Source of the DNA: an uncultured Ruminococcus sp.
GTDB lineage: Bacteria > Bacillota > Clostridia > Oscillospirales > Ruminococcaceae
Assembly (NCBI GenBank): GCA_900752785.1
Contig: CAADWP010000166.1
Location: forward strand, 1-11,946
Length of the DNA stretch: 11,946 nucleotides
Direction: 5' to 3'
The position numbers were made by a program, and so were the translations under genes. The notes beneath the pieces are model-generated. The model was not told where the DNA came from. It searched no databases and saw only the letters and a list, made by a program, of their open reading frames with translations. This document shows, piece by piece, positions 7,406 through 11,946 of the stretch (position 1 is the stretch's first letter; each line of letters starts with the position of its first letter).

Positions 7406-7849
7406 ATGTATATAATCGAGGCAATAAGTATAAATCCTATTGCAATAAAGCTTACTCTTGCAATGATAGGATTTGTTTTCACCTCTCTGGGTATCGCAAT
7501 GACGATGTATTATAAAAGCTTCAAAAACAATGGCGAGCTGTTCGAGGCGGAAGTCGTAAAATTAAAAGAAACGCAATATCACAGCAAAAATTCGATACAG
7601 GTCGTACCCATTGCTGAATACACGGTCGGCGGCAGGCTCAGAAAGGCTAAGCATTTTATTCCTGTTTTTAAAAACACGCTTGATTTTTCTGTCGGCGATA
7701 CCGTAACTGTAATTGTAAATTCCAAATATCCGTCAACATTTATGCTAAAAGATTACGATATAGAAACTCTCGGGAAAAACCATTGGAAAATCCTGCTTCT
7801 CGGTGTTGTCTTTATTGCCGCAGCAGTTGTTGCATACATTTTCTTCTGA
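7406..7849 (+). CDS. DUF3592-like two-TM membrane protein (paralogue D)
   Basis: A 147-residue protein starting 10 bases after paralogue C, behind a weak AAGGCGG. A hydrophobic helix at about 12-34 is followed by the soluble middle: FEAEVVKLKET, VVPIAEYTVGGRLRKAKHFIPV, FSVGDTVTVIVNSKYPSTFML. A C-terminal helix lies at about 126-146. The Pro-Ile-x-Glu-Tyr strand and the VGDxVxVxxNxxxP segment align with the other three copies, although the YDP motif has become SKYPS. It is the most diverged of the four. It ends 14 bases before purN, so the four genes and purN are probably on one transcript. Confidence 0.66.
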   Translation: MYIIEAISINPIAIKLTLAMIGFVFTSLGIAMTMYYKSFKNNGELFEAEVVKLKETQYHSKNSIQVVPIAEYTVGGRLRKAKHFIPVFKNTLDFSVGDTVTVIVNSKYPSTFMLKDYDIETLGKNHWKILLLGVVFIAAAVVAYIFF

Positions 7850-7863
7850 AAGGAGTTTAATAT

Positions 7864-8490
7864 ATGAAGAATATCGTCGTTCTTGTTTCCGGCGGCGGAA
7901 CTAATCTGCAAGCTCTCATAGACGCTGAAAAATCGGGAATGATCCAAGGCGGAAAAATAACCTGCGTTATCTCCTCCAACCCGCGCGCTTATGCTCTTGA
8001 AAGAGCCAAAAGCAACGAAATTCCCACAAGAATCGTTCCGCGCAGAGAATATACAGACAGCGTAAGCTACAGCAAAGCGATCCTTGAAGTTCTCAACGAG
8101 GAAAAAGCCGACCTTGTCGTTCTTGCAGGCTTCATGACGATTCTTGACGAATGTGTTACAAAGGAATACGCTTACAAAATTATCAACGTTCACCCCGCTC
8201 TTATCCCGTCGTTCTGCGGCGAGGGATTCTACGGACTTAAAGTTCATGAAGCCGCCCTCGATTACGGCGTTAAGGTTTCGGGCGCTACTATTCATTTCGT
8301 TAACGAAAAAGCCGACGCAGGCGCGATAATCCTGCAAGGCGTTGTAGACGTTCAGAACGGAGATACTCCCGAAATTCTCCAGAAACGTATTATGGAAAAC
8401 GTCGAATGGAAGCTTCTTCCGAAAGCAGTTTCGCTGTTCTGTCAGGATAAGATCGAGATCGCCGACGGAAAGGCTTATATAAGGGATTAG
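7864..8490 (+). CDS. purN: PurN, GAR transformylase (10-formyl-THF dependent)
   Basis: Phosphoribosylglycinamide formyltransferase, which transfers formyl from 10-formyltetrahydrofolate to GAR in the cytoplasm. Its 208 residues are typical of PurN. Visible features are the phosphate-binding loop VSGGGTNLQAL (8-18), LAGFMTIL (87-94), INVHPALIPSF (107-117) with the catalytic pair Asn108 and His110, and HFVNEKADAG (144-153) with the catalytic-type Asp151, equivalent to E. coli N106, H108 and D144. The start at 7864 follows AAAGGAG at 7849-7855. Three bases separate its stop from the next gene. Identification is secure. Confidence 0.97.
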   Translation: MKNIVVLVSGGGTNLQALIDAEKSGMIQGGKITCVISSNPRAYALERAKSNEIPTRIVPRREYTDSVSYSKAILEVLNEEKADLVVLAGFMTILDECVTKEYAYKIINVHPALIPSFCGEGFYGLKVHEAALDYGVKVSGATIHFVNEKADAGAIILQGVVDVQNGDTPEILQKRIMENVEWKLLPKAVSLFCQDKIEIADGKAYIRD

Positions 8491-8493
8491 CCT

Positions 8494-9054
8494 ATGAATA
8501 TAACCGTTATTAGAGAAAAACAATATATACAGAAGCTGTTTTTATGCTTTATGATGTATGCTGTTCTCGGCTGGTGCTACGAAGTAATTCTTGAAACGTT
8601 TATATACCGCTGGGGATTTTCAAACAGGGGCGTTCTTTTTGGACCGTACTGTCCGGTTTACGGAGTCGGCGCGCTTGCCTTTCTCGGATGCTTTGGCAGG
8701 CTTATGAAGAAAAAGGATGTCAAATGGCTGAATATTGTAAAGCCTGTTCTGATCTTTATAGGATGCATGTCTGTGGCGACTCTGATCGAGCTTGTCGCAA
8801 GCTATATACTCGAAGCGGCAACAGGCTCATGGCCGTGGCAGACATATGAACGCTATAAATACAATTTTCAGGCGAGAATAGCGTTATCGACCTCGCTGAG
8901 ATTCGGTCTCGGAGGAACAATTTTTATGTATCTCATACAGCCGCTTTTCGATTGGATCTTGTCTAAGCCGAACAGAAAAACACTGAATATTATTGCAGCT
9001 ATAACGGCATTTATCGTGCTTTTGGACTGCATATGTACATTTTTAATTTTTTGA
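8494..9054 (+). CDS. CmpB-type integral membrane protein (putative ABC-transporter type IV family)
   Basis: A 186-residue polytopic membrane protein with about five hydrophobic helices (roughly 10-28, 46-63, 81-105, 125-153 and 164-185). The motifs YAVLGWCYEV (22-31), FSNRGVLFGPYCPVYG (41-56), the helix with LIELVASYILEAATGSWPW, and the later ARIALSTSLRFGLGG fit the family Pfam calls ABC_trans_CmpB. That family's transporter label is historical; no ATPase or binding protein is adjacent, so a transport role is not shown. The start three bases after purN, with AAGGG at 8481-8485, implies translation linked to purN. A role in purine uptake is conceivable from context only. Confidence 0.8.
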   Translation: MNITVIREKQYIQKLFLCFMMYAVLGWCYEVILETFIYRWGFSNRGVLFGPYCPVYGVGALAFLGCFGRLMKKKDVKWLNIVKPVLIFIGCMSVATLIELVASYILEAATGSWPWQTYERYKYNFQARIALSTSLRFGLGGTIFMYLIQPLFDWILSKPNRKTLNIIAAITAFIVLLDCICTFLIF

Positions 9055-9069
9055 ATGGAGTAATTTATT

Positions 9070-9783
9070 ATGATAAAGCTTGATATTGCAAAAGAACTTA
9101 ATTCAAACGCATACCCCGGCAGAGGTATAGTTATCGGTAAATCAGACTGCGGAAAATTTGCCGTTACCGGTTATTTCATTATGGGCAGAAGCGAAAACAG
9201 CCGCAACCGCGTATTTGTTGAGGACGGCACGGGAATCCGCACACAGGCTTTTGAACCGTCTAAGTTAACCGACCCTCATCTCATCATCTACGCTCCGGTA
9301 AGAGTTTTGGGCAACAAGCTGATCGTCACAAACGGCGACCAGACCGATACTATCTACGACCTTATGGATAAGCAGTTCACATTTGAACAGTCGCTCCGTA
9401 CACGCGAATTTGAGGACGACGCTCCCAACTATACCCCCAGAATTTCAGGTATTCTCAGATTTGAAGAAAACGGCTTCAACTACGCTATGTCAATTCTTAA
9501 AAGCTCCAACGGCAACCCAGATTCCTGTCAAAGGTTCACATTTTCATACAATAATCCAGTAAACGGGGAAGGTCACTTCATTCATACATATATGGGCGAC
9601 GGAAATCCGCTCCCAAGTTTTGAGGGCGAGCCTAAACTTGTCGGAATTTCGGGAAATATCGACGAATTTACCGATATGCTCTGGAATAATCTCAACGCGG
9701 ATAATAAGGTTTCGCTTTTCGTTCGTTTTGTGAATCTTGAGGACGGTACTGTCGAGACTCGCATTGTAAACAAGAATAAGTGA
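9070..9783 (+). CDS. Archaeal-type (PurO-like) IMP cyclohydrolase
   Basis: Predicted to close the ring of FAICAR to give IMP, the last step of the pathway. The 237-residue protein is not related to the PurH cyclohydrolase domain; it matches the PurO / IMP_cyclohyd family first described in methanogens. Shared features are PGRGIVIGKS (16-25), a Ser/Arg/Asn-rich GRSENSRNRVF (39-49), APVRVLGNKLIVTNGDQTD (75-93) with the NGxxTD motif, and PNYTPRISGIL (119-129). It is some 35 residues longer than archaeal PurO, with an extra C-terminal part (SFEGEPKLVGI onward). The start at 9070 follows TGGAG at 9056-9060. Its partner AICAR transformylase lies downstream, past a lipoprotein gene and a repeat array; together they replace bifunctional PurH. 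Assigned by motif recall, not by a search. Confidence 0.87.
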   Translation: MIKLDIAKELNSNAYPGRGIVIGKSDCGKFAVTGYFIMGRSENSRNRVFVEDGTGIRTQAFEPSKLTDPHLIIYAPVRVLGNKLIVTNGDQTDTIYDLMDKQFTFEQSLRTREFEDDAPNYTPRISGILRFEENGFNYAMSILKSSNGNPDSCQRFTFSYNNPVNGEGHFIHTYMGDGNPLPSFEGEPKLVGISGNIDEFTDMLWNNLNADNKVSLFVRFVNLEDGTVETRIVNKNK

Positions 9784-9785
9784 AT

Positions 9786-10292
9786 ATGAAAAAAATAACA
9801 GCATTGTCGGTCGGTCTGATAATGGCAGTATCTTTTGTTTCATGCGGTGACGGCGGCAAAAAAAGCAGTAAAAGCGGTTCAGATAAAGCAGCCGAATACT
9901 TTATGGATTTTTCAGGAGAAATATTTTATACAAGTATTTTCCCGGATGAACGCATTGAAGAATTAAAAGACAGCGGCGAATGGGAAGATTTAATAGGCAA
10001 GTATAATGACGATATGGAAGATTCCCCCTATAAATACAAGGCCATGGATGTAAAAAAGGGAGAAGAATTAGTCAATCTTGAATATGCAGAAAGTTACTTT
10101 AGCGATGAGATGGACGTTGATGTTGAAGTCACCAAGGGATACGAATATATAGCAAAGGTTCAGTGTACTAACCGTGATGACGGGAAAAAGGACACTTATA
10201 CAAGGAAGTACTGCGTAGTAGAAGTGAACGATGACTGGAAAGTCATCCCTATCAGTGCGGAAGAACTTGAAAAAACATATGCTAAAAAATAA
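9786..10292 (+). CDS. Small predicted lipoprotein
   Basis: A 168-residue protein with a lipoprotein signal: MKKIT, hydrophobic core (ALSVGLIMAVS) and lipobox FVSC with the lipidated Cys20, followed by a Gly/Ser/Lys linker (GDGGKKSSKSGSDK). The rest is soluble, acidic and rich in Asp, Glu, Lys and Tyr. Predicted helices (about 33-75) precede strands such as EYIAKVQCTN and YCVVEVNDDWKVIPI, a layout like NTF2-type lipoprotein domains, though I do not recognise the family. Start choice: ATG 9786, two bases after the previous stop, begins the signal peptide properly; GTG 9780 would add two residues. There is no clear ribosome site, so translation is likely coupled to the upstream gene. It has no evident link to purine synthesis. 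Confidence 0.75.
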   Translation: MKKITALSVGLIMAVSFVSCGDGGKKSSKSGSDKAAEYFMDFSGEIFYTSIFPDERIEELKDSGEWEDLIGKYNDDMEDSPYKYKAMDVKKGEELVNLEYAESYFSDEMDVDVEVTKGYEYIAKVQCTNRDDGKKDTYTRKYCVVEVNDDWKVIPISAEELEKTYAKK

Positions 10293-10309
10293 TCAAGGAG
10301 GACATAACT

Positions 10310-10396
10310 ATGTCAAATGAAATGGCGGAGAGCCTCCGCAGGCAAATGAACTGCATTTCGTTTGATGCTGTGTCTCCGCAACAAAATCATAAATAA
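10310..10396 (+). CDS. Mini-ORF 1 in repeat copy 1 (28 residues)
   Basis: ATG 10310 follows AAGGAGG at 10295-10301. The product starts MSNEMAESLRRQMNCISF and ends PQQNHK. The first five residues equal those of the AICAR transformylase downstream. Strong initiation signals suggest it is translated, but a peptide this short cannot be called real from sequence alone. No signal peptide or membrane segment is present. It may be a leader peptide or simply a by-product of the repeat. Confidence 0.35.
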   Translation: MSNEMAESLRRQMNCISFDAVSPQQNHK

Positions 10397-10596
10397 TAAT
10401 TTAAGGAGGACATAACTATGTCAAACGAAATGGCGGAGAGCCTCCGCAGGCAAATGAACTGCATTTCGTTTGATGCTGTGTCTCCGCAGCAAAATCATAA
10501 ACAATAATTTAAGGGGGACATCTATTATGTCAAACGAAATGGCGGAGAGCCTCCGCAGGCAAATGAACTGCATTTCGTTTGATGCTGTGTCTCCGC
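10325..10596 (+). promoter_or_regulatory. Nested inverted repeats in each unit (candidate RNA switch)
   Basis: In each copy GCGGAG-AGC-CTCCGC (10325-10339, 10433-10447, 10542-10556) forms a 6-bp hairpin with a 3-base loop. The same 5' arm, GCGGAGA, can instead pair with a distal TCTCCGC (10373-10379, 10481-10487, 10590-10596). Further, AACTGCATTTCGTTTGA (10349-10365, 10457-10473, 10566-10582) is complementary over 12 bases to its own unit's TCAAACGAAATG and over all 17 bases to 10639-10655 in the AICAR transformylase gene. Alternative, mutually exclusive folds are therefore available next to the start codon. A regulatory role is inference. Confidence 0.55.
10418..10507 (+). CDS. Mini-ORF 2 in repeat copy 2 (29 residues)
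   Basis: Same peptide as mini-ORF 1 plus a C-terminal Gln, because the first stop TAA has become CAA. Its two other differences from copy 1 (codon 3 AAC, codon 24 CAG) are silent. The ribosome site AAGGAGGA lies at 10403-10410. Silent-only change inside the frame fits selection on the peptide, but two sites are too few to show it. Confidence 0.35.
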   Translation: MSNEMAESLRRQMNCISFDAVSPQQNHKQ

Positions 10597-10616
10597 AACA
10601 AAATCATAAACAATAA
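10527..10616 (+). CDS. Mini-ORF 3 in repeat copy 3 (29 residues)
   Basis: Peptide identical to mini-ORF 2. Its ribosome site is the weaker AAGGGGGA (10511-10518). The stop at 10614-10616 lies 19 bases before the ATG of the AICAR transformylase, close enough for ribosomes finishing here to affect initiation there. The antisense arm (10566-10582) is codons 14-19 of this frame. Confidence 0.35.
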   Translation: MSNEMAESLRRQMNCISFDAVSPQQNHKQ

Positions 10617-10619
10617 TTT

Positions 10620-10627
10620 AAGGAGGA
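10620..10627 (+). promoter_or_regulatory. Ribosome binding site of the AICAR transformylase gene
   Basis: AAGGAGGA is eight bases before ATG 10636 and decides this start over the in-frame ATG at 10579, which lies inside repeat copy 3 and has no site. The same site with its flanks is duplicated ahead of each mini-ORF. Confidence 0.85.
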
Positions 10628-10635
10628 CATCTATT

Positions 10636-11817
10636 ATGTCAAACGAAATGCAGTTAAAATACGGATGCAACCCCAACCAGAAGCCTTCAAGAGTGTATAT
10701 GGCTGACGGCAGCGAGCTTCCTATCGAGGTTCTCTGCGGAAAGCCCGGATATATCAATCTTCTCGACGCTCTCAACGGCTGGCAGCTCGTAAAGGAGCTT
10801 AAAGCCGCTACGGGCGTATGCGCCGCAACATCCTTCAAGCACGTTTCGCCTGCCGGAGCAGCTATCGGCAGACCTCTTTCCGACGATCTTAAAAAAATCT
10901 ACTGGGTTGACGATCTCGGTGAGCTTTCTCCCCTTGCAAGCGCTTATGCAAGAGCAAGAGGCGCGGACAGAATGTCGTCCTACGGCGATTTTATTGCTCT
11001 TTCCGACAAGGTTGACGTATGCACGGCTAAGATGATACAGCGCGAAGTTTCGGACGGCGTTATCGCTCCAGATTATGATGACGAAGCTCTTGAAATTCTT
11101 AAATCAAAGAGAAAGGGCACTTACTGCATCCTTAAAATGGACGAAAGCTATAAGCCTGCTCCTATCGAAACAAAGCAGGTTTACGGAGTTTCTTTCGAGC
11201 AGGGCAGAAACGAGCTTGATATCAATAAAGAGCTTCTATCCAACATTGTTACTGACAATAAGGAGATACCTGCCGACAAGCTCGACGATCTTATGATCTC
11301 GCTTATTACGCTGAAATATACCCAGTCCAACTCCGTTTGCTACGTCAAGGACGGTCAGGCAATCGGTATCGGCGCAGGTCAGCAGTCAAGGATCCACTGT
11401 ACTCGTCTTGCGGGTCAGAAAGCCGATAACTGGTGGCTCAGACAGTCTCCAAAGGTTATGGAGCTCCAGTTTGTTGACGATATCCGCCGCGCCGACCGTG
11501 ATAATGCTATCGACGTTTATATCGGAGACGAGTATGAGGATGTTCTGCGCGAGGGCGAATGGCAGAGAATTTTCAAGGTCAAGCCCGATGTGTTTACAAG
11601 AGAGGAAAAGCAGGCTTGGCTTGCACAGAATACAGGCGTTTGCCTTGGTTCGGACGCATTCTTCCCGTTCGGCGACAACATCGAGCGCGCTAAAAAGTCG
11701 GGCGTTGAGTATATTGCCGAGCCGGGCGGCTCTATCCGCGACGATAACGTTATCGAGACTTGCAATAAGTACAATATCGCTATGGCGTTTACGGGGATCA
11801 GACTTTTCCACCACTGA
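10636..11817 (+). CDS. Stand-alone AICAR transformylase (PurH C-domain type)
   Basis: Predicted to formylate AICAR with 10-formyltetrahydrofolate, giving FAICAR for the PurO-like cyclohydrolase upstream. The 393 residues cover only the transformylase half of PurH; the N-terminal cyclohydrolase domain of about 200 residues is absent. Motifs: LKYGCNPNQKPSR (7-19; usually LRYGENPHQ), SFKHVSPAGAA (66-76) with the catalytic Lys68-His69 pair (usually KHTNPCG), LKYTQSNSVCYVKDGQAIGIG (226-246; read in two parts, LKYTQSNSVCY and KDGQAIGIG), GAGQQSRIHC, DAFFPFGDNI, EPGGSIRDDNVI and the terminal FTGIRLFHH. The changed consensus residues suggest a distinct branch of the family. ATG 10636 starts the reading frame right after the repeat array, and its codons 2-7 are the target of the antisense arms. 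Confidence 0.92.
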   Translation: MSNEMQLKYGCNPNQKPSRVYMADGSELPIEVLCGKPGYINLLDALNGWQLVKELKAATGVCAATSFKHVSPAGAAIGRPLSDDLKKIYWVDDLGELSPLASAYARARGADRMSSYGDFIALSDKVDVCTAKMIQREVSDGVIAPDYDDEALEILKSKRKGTYCILKMDESYKPAPIETKQVYGVSFEQGRNELDINKELLSNIVTDNKEIPADKLDDLMISLITLKYTQSNSVCYVKDGQAIGIGAGQQSRIHCTRLAGQKADNWWLRQSPKVMELQFVDDIRRADRDNAIDVYIGDEYEDVLREGEWQRIFKVKPDVFTREEKQAWLAQNTGVCLGSDAFFPFGDNIERAKKSGVEYIAEPGGSIRDDNVIETCNKYNIAMAFTGIRLFHH

Positions 11818-11869
11818 TTGCGAATCGACAACTTTTGCTTCTATTCATGTTTTTATACTAACCCCATGT

Positions 11870-11891
11870 CAAAGGGTGAATCCACCCTTTG
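11870..11891 (+). terminator. Candidate transcript-end hairpin after the last purine gene
   Basis: CAAAGGGTG and CACCCTTTG form a perfect 9-bp stem with an AATC loop, 52 bases past the stop. A T6 run comes only 14 bases later (11906-11911), so it is not a textbook intrinsic terminator. It may end or protect the transcript. Confidence 0.35.
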
Positions 11892-11903
11892 GAAAACCTT
11901 ATG

Positions 11904-11943
11904 AATTTTTTCAAGTCCCCCATAAAGGGAGCTTGAAAAAATT
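11904..11943. repeat. A/T-armed inverted repeat at the window end
   Basis: AATTTTTTCAAG (11904-11915) pairs with CTTGAAAAAATT (11932-11943), with an inner TCCC/GGGA stem and one bulged G. The near-symmetry gives the same fold on both strands. No T-run follows on either strand. It could be a bidirectional transcription end or the edge of a small repeat family; it is cut close to the window edge. The 128 bases from 11818 hold no gene that I can support. Confidence 0.4.
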
Positions 11944-11946
11944 GTA

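Larger units (their letters stand above)
10290..10650 (+). repeat. Tandem array: three full 108-109 bp units plus a partial fourth
   Basis: Three near-identical units begin at the same point relative to ATGs at 10310, 10418 and 10527 (spacing 108, 109 and then 109 to the real gene ATG at 10636). Each unit holds TAAT-x-x-AAGGAGGA, a short spacer, ATGTCAAAYGAAATG, a hairpin, an arm antisense to the downstream gene, and AATCATAAA. The fourth, partial unit is the ribosome site and first five codons of the AICAR transformylase gene, where similarity stops after GAAATG. Differences between copies are few: AAT or AAC at codon 3, CAA or CAG at codon 24, TAA or CAA at codon 29, GGAGG or GGGGG, and a one-base spacer change. 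The units abut each other, so this is not a CRISPR array. Confidence 0.95.

Noticed and set aside
7753..8523. Long antisense open frame across purN (256 residues)
   Set aside because: Shadow of purN with no domain pattern; codon pairing in this composition often leaves such frames open.
10579..10638. Longer in-frame start for the AICAR transformylase at ATG 10579
   Set aside because: It lies inside repeat copy 3 with no ribosome site, whereas ATG 10636 has AAGGAGGA at the right distance and begins the conserved domain.
10290..10650. CRISPR array
   Set aside because: Units of 108-109 bp abut each other with no unique spacers and no cas genes nearby.
10290..10650. Insertion sequence or group II intron remnant
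   Set aside because: No transposase or reverse transcriptase, and no terminal repeats beyond the short internal hairpin arms.

Overview
This window is a long, single-direction (+ strand) purine-biosynthesis gene cluster from a low-to-mid GC Firmicute. The best guess is a Ruminococcus-like member of the Clostridia (Oscillospiraceae). Reasons: strong AAGGAGG-type ribosome sites, tight gene spacing, the variant set of purine enzymes, and a secreted expansin carrying a dockerin-type calcium loop, a module typical of cellulosome-forming ruminococci. The species assignment is inference; no rRNA or other marker gene is present.

Layout. Positions 2-619 hold the 3' part of an unrecognised, probably exported protein. 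Then come purE (632-1132), a HAD phosphatase overlapping it by 4 bases (1129-1773), purC (1838-2557), a PurF homologue without its catalytic cysteine (2561-3985) and purM (4045-5082). A non-purine block follows: a DUF3592-like membrane protein, a secreted dockerin-expansin, and three more DUF3592-like membrane proteins (5119-7849). Purine genes resume with purN (7864-8490), are interrupted by a CmpB-type membrane protein (8494-9054), and continue with an archaeal-type (PurO-like) IMP cyclohydrolase (9070-9783). A small lipoprotein (9786-10292) is followed by three tandem copies of a 108-109 bp repeat. The last purine gene is a stand-alone AICAR transformylase (10636-11817). The final 130 bases hold two inverted repeats and no gene.

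How the genes work together. PurF (PRPP to phosphoribosylamine), PurN (GAR formylation), PurM (AIR formation), PurE (AIR carboxylation), PurC (SAICAR formation), the AICAR transformylase and the PurO-like cyclohydrolase cover seven steps of IMP synthesis. purD, purL/Q/S, purB and purK are not in the window. The last two steps, usually done by bifunctional PurH, are split between two unrelated proteins.

The most unusual structure is the repeat array before the transformylase gene. Each copy carries a duplicate of that gene's ribosome site and first five codons, and encodes a 28-29 residue mini-ORF. Each also carries a 17-nt segment exactly complementary to codons 2-7 of the real gene. This looks like either a leader-peptide translational switch or the scar of a template-switching event, and the sequence alone cannot decide between them.
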